Virus record (IMG/VR): IMGVR_UViG_3300006175_000012
Location: 1 to 64,000 of that record
Source of the DNA: a virus
Strand: one strand, 5' to 3'
DNA length: 64,000 nucleotides
Shown here piece by piece: positions 45,927 through 53,758 of the stretch. A program made the position numbers and the translations under genes. Every line of letters starts with the position of its first letter. Position 1 is the stretch's first letter. A model generated the notes under the pieces. That model was not told where the DNA came from, ran no database searches, and saw only the letters and a list, made by a program, of their open reading frames with translations.

Positions 45927-46261
45927 GCGCCGGCCTTCCGGTTCAGGGGGTGACAGTTCGGGCAGCGCACCAGCGGTTTGCGGGTCTCCGGATCCTCAAG
46001 CCACCAGGTGCGCTCGTTGCACCGGCCACACCACGTCGCGGCGGGCAACTGCCGGCGGCTCTCCAACACCCGGCGGCGAATCAGCGCCGGAGTCAGCCAC
46101 GTGTTCTCCTCGCGCAAGTGCTCCCGCGCCGCGAACGTCGCGTCCGCGAGCGACACGTCGTCGAGCAGATCCGCGAACGCCTCCGCGTCGTCCTGGCCCC
46201 AGGTGCGGTGATCCACGCGGGCGATGTACGTGAGCAGCACCCCGGCCTCGATGCGGTTCAC
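45923..46261 (-). CDS. Zinc-ribbon protein between initiator and helicase (112 aa)
   Basis: ATG at 46261. A helical N-terminus (YIARVDHRTWGQDDAEAFAD, ATFAAREHLREENTWLTPAL) and a zinc ribbon (WCGRCNERTWWLEDPETRKP, LVRCPNCHP). The ribbon segment LEDPETRKPLVRCPNCHP is almost the same as in the initiator-like protein at 12714. Likely adaptor or primase-loader between initiator and DnaB. Confidence 0.6.
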   Translation of the reverse strand: MNRIEAGVLLTYIARVDHRTWGQDDAEAFADLLDDVSLADATFAAREHLREENTWLTPALIRRRVLESRRQLPAATWCGRCNERTWWLEDPETRKPLVRCPNCHPLNRKAGA

Positions 46262-47397
46262 GCCGTCAACTCCCGCCGCTGGCTGAAGTCCACGCTGATC
46301 AGCGTCCCGAGGTCGACGCCGTCCTCAGCGGCCATCTTGCGGATCAGGTCCACGCCCTGATCCACGATCCGAGTCGTGGTGGACGGCCGCTGTCCGGGCA
46401 GTCGTCCCCGTGCCCTCGCGCCCTGGACCTCGTTGACGAACGAGGAGATCGCCGAGGGGTCGGAACCCTTGCGGTCCCATGCCATGAACCCGTCGCGGAC
46501 GATGTCGTACGGGATGTGGTCCTCTTCGAGCAGGATTCGCAGCTCTTTGCCGACGCGGCCGATAACCCGGCCGGGCGGCCGGTCGTTGGGGCGCGATTCG
46601 ATCCATTCGGCAACAAGGGAGCCAGCGTTTCGCTCGGGCTCTTCCTCGACGCCTGAACCCTCGATCCCGGGAACGCCGAACAGTGCATCCGGCCCCGGCG
46701 CCGCGGCGTCAGCCGCGGAAGGGTTCGGGGCAGGGGCAGGGGCAGGGGCAGGGGCAGGGGAACGCGCGTCACGCGTGGACGCGTGCGCACGCGTAGAGGC
46801 TTCCCGATACCCTTCGGCATGGGTATCGGGAAGGGTTTCCGATGGGGTATCGGTATGGGTATCGGATACCCTTCCCGATGTGTCCGGGGAAGGGTATCCA
46901 TCGGGTTCCGGGACGAGCGCCCGCACGGCGCGGATGCAGTTCTCGACCTGGCGCCGCACCGAGGGTCCGCCACGCTCCCCGGGCTCGTCCTTCAACTCTT
47001 CGAGCGGCAGCCGCTCCAGCTCAGCCAGAAGCGCCCGGCGCAGAGCGAGCGATTCGATCTCCTCGACGCAGGCGACCATGGCGAGCATCACCTTCGGCTG
47101 CTTCCAGATTCCGTCATTGCGCACGAGGGTGCGGATCAGCAACTCCTCGGTGTCCCAGTCGATGACGATGTAGCGCCGGTCGTGCAGGGCGATCAGCGAT
47201 TTCTCGACGCTGTCCGGGGTTTCACCGTGCGCGCAGGCCGCCCACTTGCGCAGAGTGATCTGCAAGAGCCCGGCGTGATTCAGGTTCGACTGCGACAGCA
47301 GGAAGAAGTACATGCCCTGAAGTCCGCGATCGAGCGTGCGGAAGTCCGACCCTGGCGCCCAGGTCGAGGCGAGGATCCTGCCGTGGTTACGTGCCAT
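46258..47397 (-). CDS. Phage replication initiator-like protein with in-gene repeats
   Basis: 379 residues. RILASTWAPGSDFRTLDRGL, YFFLLSQSNLNHAGLLQITL is the winged-helix start of phage replication initiator proteins. Low-complexity residues 175-240 (PAPAPAPAPAPNPS) cover a repeat cluster. The C-terminal third (WIESRPNDRPPGRVIGRVGK, ILLEEDHIPYDIVRDGFMAW) is a DnaD/loader-like helical domain. It is next to the zinc-ribbon and DnaB genes, so this is the core replication module of the element. Confidence 0.75.
   Translation of the reverse strand: MARNHGRILASTWAPGSDFRTLDRGLQGMYFFLLSQSNLNHAGLLQITLRKWAACAHGETPDSVEKSLIALHDRRYIVIDWDTEELLIRTLVRNDGIWKQPKVMLAMVACVEEIESLALRRALLAELERLPLEELKDEPGERGGPSVRRQVENCIRAVRALVPEPDGYPSPDTSGRVSDTHTDTPSETLPDTHAEGYREASTRAHASTRDARSPAPAPAPAPAPNPSAADAAAPGPDALFGVPGIEGSGVEEEPERNAGSLVAEWIESRPNDRPPGRVIGRVGKELRILLEEDHIPYDIVRDGFMAWDRKGSDPSAISSFVNEVQGARARGRLPGQRPSTTTRIVDQGVDLIRKMAAEDGVDLGTLISVDFSQRRELTA
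46725..46900 (-). repeat. GGGCAG hexamers and GATACCC/GGGTATC palindromes inside the initiator gene
   Basis: Plus-strand GGGGCAGGGGCAGG... runs at 46727-46760. From 46801 to 46892 GATACCC and GGGTATC alternate, including a perfect 12-bp inverted repeat (TTCCCGATACCC at 46801-46812 with GGGTATCGGGAA at 46821-46832). This could be a replication origin inside the initiator gene. Confidence 0.5.
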
Positions 47398-47476
47398 GTG
47401 CTTGCTGCTCTCCCGAGGATGGATTGAGGGGTTGGGTCGCGGGCCGGCGCTTGAGCCGTGCCGGTATGTCGGGGGT

Positions 47477-47857
47477 TCACCACGGACTGCCGGTCTCGCG
47501 AAGCCGCTTGGACCGGGCGGCGTCCTCGGCCTCGCGCCAGCGCGCCTCCAGGCCCACGCCGGGGTACACGCGGCATCCGGGGTCGTCCGGTACGGCGTGC
47601 GCCTCGCACATCCGCAGGCTGGCGCCGGACTCGTACACCAGGTCCGCGCCCTCGTCGGCCCAGAGCCAGGCGCCGCAGCCGGGCGCCTGGCAGCGCGTCA
47701 GTTCGTCGTGCCCGTCGCCGGGGCCGAGGCCGAGCAGGTCGGCGAGGCGGTCGTCGGCGTCGTCCGTGGCGGCGGCCCACAGCGCCTCGGCCTGGATGAG
47801 CACGACGTTCGGGAGCGTGTCGGGTGCCGTGAACGTGCGGCGGACAGTGGCAGGCAT
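47477..47857 (-). CDS. Zinc-binding hypothetical protein (126 aa)
   Basis: ATG at 47857. Strand LPNVVLIQAEALWAAATDDA, then RCQAPGCGAWLWADEGADLV, LRMCEAHAVPD: C-x4-C, C-x2-H as a zinc site. Lies 2 nt after the PAPS-reductase-like gene. Confidence 0.5.
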   Translation of the reverse strand: MPATVRRTFTAPDTLPNVVLIQAEALWAAATDDADDRLADLLGLGPGDGHDELTRCQAPGCGAWLWADEGADLVYESGASLRMCEAHAVPDDPGCRVYPGVGLEARWREAEDAARSKRLRETGSPW

Positions 47858-47858
47858 G

Positions 47859-48710
47859 TCAGGCTCCGATCGGCGCGGGGGAGGCGGCCGCCACGATCTC
47901 GGCCATGGACAGGTCGGCTTTGAAGCTGTGGCCCACCAGTCGCTCGACCGCCAGGTATTCCTGGGCCATGGCCGGGTTGAGGCGCGCGGACAACACGAGT
48001 TCCTTGCGCCCGGCCAGGACGCAGAACATGCATGACAGGCGCGGCATCCCGGCGTCATAGGCCGGGTGGTGCGGCAGGCCCGAGCGGCGGATCGTCTCCC
48101 AGACCTGGCCCGAGGACCAGTCGAAGATCGGCAGCCAGCGGTCCACGATGCGCCGCCCGTTGGATGCGGCGGTGTCCGGCCCGAACGGCGTCTTCTTCGC
48201 CCGCGCCGGGGACTCTGCGGCCCGGATGCCGAGGCAGTTCAGGATCCTGATCGGGCGTTCCGGATGCGTGCGCCGGTGTTCGTCGGCGAGCCGCGTCATT
48301 AGCTTGGCGACCTGGGCGGTCTTCTGGTCGGAGGTGCAGTACCTGGCCTGACTCGACGGCCACGCGGGGGTCGTGGTGTCACCCTTCGCCCGCAGCGTGT
48401 TGTGGCGGGTGACGATCTGGTCGAGCAGGTCCTCGGTGCGCGCGACGGTCTCGAACCGCAGTCCGTACGCGGCGGCCTGACGCTCGGCGAGTTCGCGCGT
48501 GCCTTCCCACTCCACGCGCCCGAGGTCGGCGTGGACCACGATGATCCGACTGCGAGGCACGTCTTCGGCGTCGGCGCGCTCGACCAGGTGCGTGAGCATC
48601 GCTTGGGAGTCTTTTCCCGCGCTGGAGTTGACGAGGATCACGTCGTACGTGTCCAAGTCCGGGGTGGCGCGGATGTCGCCGAGTTCGATGAGGGTCGTTT
48701 GCGTGCTCAC
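47859..48710 (-). CDS. PAPS-reductase-like (adenylyl-sulfate reductase/DndC-like) protein
   Basis: 283 residues, GTG at 48710. VILVNSSAGKDSQAMLTHLV carries the PP-loop SGxDS-like SSAGKDS, VVHADLGRVEW is the strand with VHADLG, and RYCTSDQKTAQ plus the terminal CMFCVLAGRKELVLSARLNP recall phage PAPS-reductase-like proteins. Such proteins are frequent in actinophages; relatives of DndC modify DNA, so a DNA sulfur or nucleotide modification is possible. Confidence 0.8.
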   Translation of the reverse strand: MSTQTTLIELGDIRATPDLDTYDVILVNSSAGKDSQAMLTHLVERADAEDVPRSRIIVVHADLGRVEWEGTRELAERQAAAYGLRFETVARTEDLLDQIVTRHNTLRAKGDTTTPAWPSSQARYCTSDQKTAQVAKLMTRLADEHRRTHPERPIRILNCLGIRAAESPARAKKTPFGPDTAASNGRRIVDRWLPIFDWSSGQVWETIRRSGLPHHPAYDAGMPRLSCMFCVLAGRKELVLSARLNPAMAQEYLAVERLVGHSFKADLSMAEIVAAASPAPIGA

Positions 48711-48748
48711 GCGAGACCCCCGAAGCGGGCGCCCGTAGACTGGGCCAT
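48707..48748 (-). CDS. 13-codon leader ORF before the PAPS-reductase-like gene
   Basis: ATG at 48748, preceded by CAGGAGACGGATCTG, encodes MAQSTGARFGGLA and ends in TGA overlapping the GTG of the next gene (GTGA). The next gene has only a weak ribosome-binding site, so this reading probably delivers ribosomes to it. Confidence 0.45.
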   Translation of the reverse strand: MAQSTGARFGGLA

Positions 48749-48848
48749 CAGATCCGTCTCCTGTATGCGCAGGTGCGGGTTCAGGCCTCCGGTTGGCGCT
48801 TCCGACGCCTCCGGAGGCCGCTTTGTTGCGAGCCTTCCGGTAGCCACT

Positions 48849-48883
48849 TTGCCACAAGTCGTTTGGTCTGTACAGTAGACCTC
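48849..48883 (+). promoter_or_regulatory. Sigma-70-like promoter with operator, leaderless start
   Basis: TTGCCA (48849-48854), 16-bp spacer and TACAGT (48871-48876), 7 nt before the ATG at 48884. GGTCTGTACAGTAGACC, an imperfect palindrome (48865-48881), covers the -10 box and would let a dimeric repressor block the promoter. Confidence 0.65.
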
Positions 48884-49300
48884 ATGGACCGTGACAGATT
48901 CGCTGACCAATGCGCCAGCGACAAGACTTCGCAGGTAGGTGGCCTGCACATCGCAAATGGCATGTGGCACGATGACGGCATGGCGCGCATCGACCCCGAC
49001 GACCCGCGAATGGCTCCGGTTATGGCGGCGCTCGCCGCATGGCGCAAGGCCGAGCAGGCCGAGAAGCGTAAGCGCGCCGAGTTCGCCGAAGCCGTCGCGG
49101 TAGCCATTCGGGCTGGCGTTCGTCCCGCTGTGATCGTGCGTAGGACCGAGAAGTCGGCCGAGACCATCCGTCAGATGGCCCGAGAGAACGGTGTCGAGCC
49201 GTTGCGCGAACCGACTACTACGAGCATCCGCAAGGTTCGCGAGAAGCTGGCCGCCGCTGGCCTTGACGCGGACGATTTCGGCGACCCTGCGGCGGGCTGA
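48884..49300 (+). CDS. Small HTH regulator, paralogue of the 35959 gene (138 aa)
   Basis: ATG at 48884 is 7 nt from the -10 box; ATGs at 48961 or 48979 are alternatives. Residues 60-115 hold VAVAIRAGVRPAVIVRRTEK, SAETIRQMARENGVEPLREP, close to FRRLARANGIDRHREP in the 35959 protein. Likely a repressor of the divergent PAPS-reductase unit and of itself. Confidence 0.6.
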   Translation: MDRDRFADQCASDKTSQVGGLHIANGMWHDDGMARIDPDDPRMAPVMAALAAWRKAEQAEKRKRAEFAEAVAVAIRAGVRPAVIVRRTEKSAETIRQMARENGVEPLREPTTTSIRKVREKLAAAGLDADDFGDPAAG

Positions 49301-49303
49301 CCT

Positions 49304-49558
49304 GTGCCCGAGCCGCTTTTCCTGCACCTGCGTTTCCACGGCTTCGCGCTCACGATGCGCGGAGTCCCGGCGGTCGCGTTCGTCCCCGGCCTGACCGGCG
49401 AACCGCGCAACGGCGAACCAGAGCCGTACGCCTTCACCGCCGAGGGTATTGCGGTCAACCCGCTGGACCTCGACAGCCTGCGCGTGCTCACCGAGGCCGA
49501 CCTGGACGAGCTCGACATCCGGCGTGACACGCAGTTTGACTGGCGGCGCATCGCCTGA
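49304..49558 (+). CDS. Small protein (84 aa)
   Basis: GTG at 49304, 3 nt after the HTH stop. Reads EPLFLHLRFHGFALTMRGVP, then ADLDELDIRRDTQFDWRRIA. Strand-rich with acidic C-terminus. No family recognised. Confidence 0.5.
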   Translation: MPEPLFLHLRFHGFALTMRGVPAVAFVPGLTGEPRNGEPEPYAFTAEGIAVNPLDLDSLRVLTEADLDELDIRRDTQFDWRRIA

Positions 49559-49599
49559 CCCGTCCAGCACCGCCGCGCCGCAGCGCGGGCACCGGGGCG

Positions 49600-49902
49600 T
49601 CACGGGGCGGCCACCGGCGCGGTACGCCGAACCCCCCGGAATACGGAGCGCACCGCGCGCATCCGGCGCCGCATGCCATCCCCACCACCCCGGTGCCACC
49701 ACATGTACAGCGACCACGCGCACAGACCGGCGAACCACGACGCCGAGAAGAACTCACCGCCGGCAATCGCCGCGACCGACGCGAACCCCTCAGCGATCGC
49801 GTCCAGTCCACACGACACGTAGGTGCGAATACGGCCCGTGAGCCACAGCAACTGACTCGGCAGCCACACGCCGAAAGCCGCACACCACAGGAACGCGGTC
49901 AT
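49600..49902 (-). CDS. Small membrane protein (100 aa)
   Basis: Hydrophobic segments at about 2-22, 40-52 and 55-72 and a basic tail (MRRRMRAVRSVFRGVRR). Stop overlap (ATGA) with the XRE gene. Possibly a membrane effector of the XRE regulators upstream. Confidence 0.5.
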   Translation of the reverse strand: MTAFLWCAAFGVWLPSQLLWLTGRIRTYVSCGLDAIAEGFASVAAIAGGEFFSASWFAGLCAWSLYMWWHRGGGDGMRRRMRAVRSVFRGVRRTAPVAAP

Positions 49903-50294
49903 CGCGACTCACCCCGCACCTGGCGCTCGTGAAGGGCCCGCATCCACTCCGGCTCCGTGTCCGGCGCCCCGGCCGCGTCCCGTTGGTCGCGCGGCGGGAA
50001 CCGTGCCGGGTCGAGCACTACCGCGGCCCGTGCGTTCTCGGCGCACGCCAACCATCCGGCGCGCCAGCCGACCCAGTACGACTCCGCTTCGGTCGTGTCC
50101 GTCCCGGCCAGGTGCGCGAGGGTGACGCCGAGCTCGCGCACGAGAGCGATCAGCTCGGCGAGCCCAGGTTCACGCTTGTCCGTCTCCCAGTACGAGACCG
50201 CGGTCCGCCCGACTCCGAGCCGGTGGCCGAGAACGGCCTGGCTCAGTTCGGCGGCTTTGCGGGCTGCGGCGATACGCGCACCGAGGCCGATCAC
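49899..50294 (-). CDS. XRE-family regulator with added C-terminal domain (131 aa)
   Basis: GTG at 50294. HTH at 7-60 (RIAAARKAAELSQAVLGHRL, GVGRTAVSYWETDKREPG). The C-terminus (ESYWVGWRAGWLACAENARA) shares the W...GW...C arrangement with the next protein's ending (AYQRGWDDCVATVTAALKRG), so the two are related and probably paired. Confidence 0.7.
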   Translation of the reverse strand: MIGLGARIAAARKAAELSQAVLGHRLGVGRTAVSYWETDKREPGLAELIALVRELGVTLAHLAGTDTTEAESYWVGWRAGWLACAENARAAVVLDPARFPPRDQRDAAGAPDTEPEWMRALHERQVRGESR

Positions 50295-50608
50295 GGCGCG
50301 TCACCCCGCTTGAGCGCCGCCGTGACCGTGGCCACGCAGTCGTCCCACCCGCGCTGATACGCGTTCGCCTCCGGTTCCCGCTGCGCCGCCTCGAACCAGG
50401 AGACCGGCACGTCCAGCCAGCGCGCCAGGATGAAGAAGTCGTGCACGCTCGGGACGCCCCCGTGCTCGACACGGTGCAGCACATTGGTACCGATGCCGGT
50501 CTCGGCGGCGACATCCCGCAACGACAGTTCGCGTACGCCGCGGCGCGCCTTGAGCAGTTCGCCGAGCTCGTCGAGGCGTGTGGCGTTGCGGCGCAGTTCA
50601 CGGCTCAC
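50291..50608 (-). CDS. XRE-family regulator (105 aa)
   Basis: GTG at 50608. HTH at about 12-65 (LGELLKARRGVRELSLRDVA, TGIGTNVLHRVEHGGVPSVH). Ends AYQRGWDDCVATVTAALKRG, like the adjacent XRE gene, which suggests duplication. Confidence 0.7.
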   Translation of the reverse strand: MSRELRRNATRLDELGELLKARRGVRELSLRDVAAETGIGTNVLHRVEHGGVPSVHDFFILARWLDVPVSWFEAAQREPEANAYQRGWDDCVATVTAALKRGDAP

Positions 50609-50799
50609 CGTTCACCGCCGTCCCGCGCCTTGCGCAGCAGCCACGTGGTGCCCGCGACGCCCACCGCCCCGGCCAGCGCGAACCCGACCGCCCACCACGG
50701 CGACCCGCGCAGCGCGAACAGCGCAACGTCGACTAGCGACACGACGCCGACCGCCACACGCCATACGCGGGTCTCGCGGGCGCTCCAGTAGTGCGTCAC
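50605..50799 (-). CDS. Two-span membrane protein (64 aa)
   Basis: GTG at 50799. Membrane segments at about 14-30 and 36-55 (WRVAVGVVSLVDVALFAL, WAVGFALAGAVGVAGTTWLL). GTGA overlaps on both sides. Confidence 0.5.
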   Translation of the reverse strand: MTHYWSARETRVWRVAVGVVSLVDVALFALRGSPWWAVGFALAGAVGVAGTTWLLRKARDGGER

Positions 50800-51119
50800 A
50801 GGACACCCCCTGCGATAGGCACGGTCTCGACGCGGCGGGCGGCTGACTGCCAGCCGTACCCGTCGCCGCATTCGCCGAGCACCGGCTGCTCCCACGCCGG
50901 CTCGGGCTCGGGGATCCGGCGCAGGCCCCGGAACGGCCGGATGGTGCACTGGCGGGTCTGCGGGTCCTCGATCCGGACGTTGCGCGGCGAAGTCGCCTTC
51001 AGGCGCACCAGCGGCAGCAGGGCTTGCGGCCTTGGCAGTTCCGGGTTGCGGGTCCCGTTCCAGGCGGCGGTAACGGTCACGACCTCGCCGCGCAGCAGGT
51101 AATCCGAACCGGTGATCAC
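50796..51119 (-). CDS. Strand-rich hypothetical protein (107 aa)
   Basis: GTG at 51119. VITGSDYLLRGEVVTVTAAW, PLVRLKATSPRNVRIEDPQT, RQCTIRPFRGLRRIPEPEPA: beta-rich. No family recognised. Confidence 0.5.
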   Translation of the reverse strand: MITGSDYLLRGEVVTVTAAWNGTRNPELPRPQALLPLVRLKATSPRNVRIEDPQTRQCTIRPFRGLRRIPEPEPAWEQPVLGECGDGYGWQSAARRVETVPIAGGVL

Positions 51120-51361
51120 GAGGCGTCGCCCGCCTCGGCCGGCACCGCGACGATCTGAAGGCCCAGCTCGGCCGCCCACCGCTCCAACTGCCTCGGCGCG
51201 ATCGCCCGGACCGCGCTCTCGTACTCGTGCAGCCGGGAACGGCCCCAGCCGAGCCGGGCCGTGAGTTCGTCCTGCGTAACACCCGCCGCGACCCGCGCAT
51301 CCCGCAGCGTCTTGACGAACCCGGGCGCCGGCCCCGACACGGCGCGGACCTTGCTGCTCAC
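51116..51361 (-). CDS. XRE-family HTH protein (81 aa)
   Basis: GTG at 51361. FVKTLRDARVAAGVTQDELT, ARLGWGRSRLHEYESAVRAI, an HTH at 18-60, and RQLERWAAELGLQIVAVP. Third XRE-type gene in this 1.5-kb stretch. Confidence 0.65.
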   Translation of the reverse strand: MSSKVRAVSGPAPGFVKTLRDARVAAGVTQDELTARLGWGRSRLHEYESAVRAIAPRQLERWAAELGLQIVAVPAEAGDAS

Positions 51362-51711
51362 CGCGCCCACGACCCGAAACGACCGGCCAACGAGCGGCGG
51401 CCGTGGCCGTAGCTGTGGTTCGCGCGGGTCAGCGCGTCCAGGCGCCCGCGCTGCTCGGTGTTGACCTTCTCGGTCCGGATGCGCGTCGAGCGCTCGCGGA
51501 ACCCCGCGTCGACGGCCTCGTCCCGCTCCTTCTCGGCGGCCGCCAACCGCCGGCGCAGGTCCGTGATCGTCTCGTCGCGCTCGTGAATCACGTTGGCTTG
51601 AGCGATCGTCAACGAGATCGCCCGCTCGAAATCCCGAGGGTCGGGACCGACCGCGGCGGGTGCGACCCAGCCCTGCGTGAGCAGGTCGTCGGCTACTTCG
51701 GTTGCTTCCAT
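51358..51711 (-). CDS. Coiled-coil hypothetical protein (117 aa)
   Basis: ATG at 51711. Long heptad helix (ANVIHERDETITDLRRRLAA, AEKERDEAVDAGFRERSTRI) and a basic C-terminus. No family recognised. Confidence 0.5.
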   Translation of the reverse strand: MEATEVADDLLTQGWVAPAAVGPDPRDFERAISLTIAQANVIHERDETITDLRRRLAAAEKERDEAVDAGFRERSTRIRTEKVNTEQRGRLDALTRANHSYGHGRRSLAGRFGSWAR

Positions 51712-51797
51712 TCGGGCACTTGCTTCCTGGGGTCGTTTGCGGGCGAATCGGCAGGTCGGCGACTACAGGGCCGCGTCATCAGGCGTGGGTATTCCAG

Positions 51798-52715
51798 TCA
51801 TGCGGCGACCGTTTCCAAAGCCAGATCGCGTGACGCGGCCGGGACGCCTGTTGCGGCCGACAGGACATGCGCGGCGAGCGGGACAGTGCTGGGATCATCG
51901 ATATCCGCGCCCGCCCATGCGGACGGAGGGCCCCACCCGTTCCGCGCGGCACGATTGCGTGCCTTCAACCCACCTACATCGCCGCGCGGGAGGGCAGTTG
52001 CAAGGACGTCATATACATCGCGAACCAGCTCGGCGACGTGGACCCGCACTCCACGCTGCGCCGCGAGAAGGTCCTTTAACGCGGAAGGCGACAGCTTCCC
52101 GCCAGATGCGCTGCGGATCGCAGTCAGCGAATGGCCCGCCGCCATGAGCGCCTGGACGCGACGGCGAGAAGCCAGACCGTCGATCACCGCGTGGCCGACG
52201 GGCGTGAACTTGACTGCTAATAACCGGTCGGCGAGCTCGGCCGACATGCGCCTGGTCTTACCAGACACGAGCGCCGTCACCGCGGTCTGCGACAACTCCG
52301 CGGCTCCCGCAATTGCCGCGCGCGTCATACCGGCCCGGACTAGGGCCCGGACGTGATCTGCCGCCTGCCGGGTAAGGGGGTCGATCCCGGCATACCTCTG
52401 GCAGGCCTTCGCGGATACCAGCTCATTGCGGCACGTCGGCGAACAGGTCTGTTGGCGCGCCCTCTTGGTCGCGTTGGGCTCGAACTCAGCTTTACAAACG
52501 ACGCACGCCTTGATCCGGGCGTGCTTGTCGTCGTGGTGCCGGGAGTGCTCTTCGTGGGTCATCAGCTGGAGGTTCTCCAGCCGGTTGTCCCTCTTATTGT
52601 GGTTGATGTGGTGAACGACATAGCCGGGCGGTATCGGGCCGTTAGCCCTCTCCCAGAGGTATCTGTGTTCGCTATAGGTGACGCCGTCGGCCTTGATGTT
52701 CTTGTACGGCTTCAT
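51798..52715 (-). CDS. HNH endonuclease with HTH (305 aa)
   Basis: ATG at 52715 overlaps the methyltransferase stop. HNH core at 1-60: YSEHRYLWERANGPIPPGYV, VHHINHNKRDNRLENLQLMT, HEEHSRHHDDKH (HH...N...H). A CxxC ribbon (ACVVCKAEF, CSPTCRNEL) follows, then HTH-like regions (ADHVRALVRAGMTRAAIAGA, VSGKTRRMSAELA) that may bind DNA. Coupled to a C5 methyltransferase, so it could be the restriction half, or a homing nuclease. Confidence 0.75.
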   Translation of the reverse strand: MKPYKNIKADGVTYSEHRYLWERANGPIPPGYVVHHINHNKRDNRLENLQLMTHEEHSRHHDDKHARIKACVVCKAEFEPNATKRARQQTCSPTCRNELVSAKACQRYAGIDPLTRQAADHVRALVRAGMTRAAIAGAAELSQTAVTALVSGKTRRMSAELADRLLAVKFTPVGHAVIDGLASRRRVQALMAAGHSLTAIRSASGGKLSPSALKDLLAAQRGVRVHVAELVRDVYDVLATALPRGDVGGLKARNRAARNGWGPPSAWAGADIDDPSTVPLAAHVLSAATGVPAASRDLALETVAA

Positions 52716-53758
52716 GCAGCCACCGCCGGAATATCGCTGCGATAGCGGGCCACGACCGGCCGCCAGTCGATCCCCGTGGCGGCGCCGAGAACCGCTATCG
52801 CAGTCGGCGGGCCCCAGGCGTTGCCGATCTGAAGCGCCACCTGTCCCTTGTTTCCCTGGAACGGGTACCGCGGCGGGAACCCCTGCAGTAGCGCCGCATC
52901 CCCGGGGCCGAGGTGCATGTGGCTGGCCGTGCGCGAGTCCGCCCCGTCCCGCTTGGGCAGCCACAGGCCCGGTTCGGCCATCGCGGCGCGCATCGCCTTG
53001 CGGGCGGCGTTGCCGAACGGCTCCGCGCCGCCCGTGGCCGTCCCGCCGCCGGTCACCGTGGGGGAGGGGCGGCGGGTGTAGCCCCAGCCGAGCGTGCCGG
53101 CCATGCTGCGCCACGGCTCCAGCGGCGCCCCGAACAGGTGCCGCGCGGGCGCTTCGGCGTGCGTCGGCTCCGGGGCCCGCACCGCCCGCACGCGGGACGC
53201 GATCAGGACGGCGCGCCGCCGCATCTGCCCGAGGCCGTAGTCCGCGGCTTGCAGCACCCCCGTCCACGCCGAATAGCCCAGGGCGCGCAGGATGCGGGCG
53301 ATGTGCTCCCACAGCGGCAGCACCGCCGGAACCTGCTCCAGCGCGATCCACTCGGGGCGCAGCGCGAGCGCGTAACGCAGCGGCTCGACGGCCAGCGGCG
53401 TGCGCGGGTCCGAGCATGCGGCGGCGAGCTGCGCGCGGGTGTCGCGTCCGGCGGCGAGGTCGTCCAGGGCCTGGTGCAGCAGCTGCATGTCGCCGCGGCC
53501 CTCGCCCTTGCCGGCCATGGAGAACGTGCCGCACGGCGGGCTGGCGATCAGTCCCGGGATGCGGCGCTGCGCCAGCCGCTCCAGCGGGAACGCCGCGGCG
53601 TCCGCCCGCACGGTCAGGTGCCCAGCGGCGGCGCGGGTAGCGCACGCCCAGGGATCGAGCTCGATCCCCAACTCGACCAGGCCGAGTTCGCGTGCGGCCA
53701 CTCCCCAGCCGCCCGGGCCGGCGAACGGGCCGATCGCGTCGATCTGCACGGCGGTCAT
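52712..53758 (-). CDS. C5-cytosine DNA methyltransferase
   Basis: 348 residues, ATG at 53758. Motif I DAIGPFAGPGGW (7-18), catalytic SPPCGTFSM (73-81), ENV variant LEQVPAVLP, QMRRRAVLIAS as motif VIII, and RPSPTVTGGG (motif VIII/IX region) plus LQGFPPRY. It methylates cytosine at an unknown site. Phage-encoded C5 methylases usually shield phage DNA from host restriction; its neighbours include two more nuclease-type genes and a second methylase. Confidence 0.85.
   Translation of the reverse strand: MTAVQIDAIGPFAGPGGWGVAARELGLVELGIELDPWACATRAAAGHLTVRADAAAFPLERLAQRRIPGLIASPPCGTFSMAGKGEGRGDMQLLHQALDDLAAGRDTRAQLAAACSDPRTPLAVEPLRYALALRPEWIALEQVPAVLPLWEHIARILRALGYSAWTGVLQAADYGLGQMRRRAVLIASRVRAVRAPEPTHAEAPARHLFGAPLEPWRSMAGTLGWGYTRRPSPTVTGGGTATGGAEPFGNAARKAMRAAMAEPGLWLPKRDGADSRTASHMHLGPGDAALLQGFPPRYPFQGNKGQVALQIGNAWGPPTAIAVLGAATGIDWRPVVARYRSDIPAVAA

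Noticed and set aside
46727-46760. GGGCAG tract as a G-quadruplex
   Set aside because: The runs are mostly four Gs separated by CA and it could fold so, but the tract encodes the Pro/Ala linker of the initiator, so simple coding repeat slippage explains it as well.
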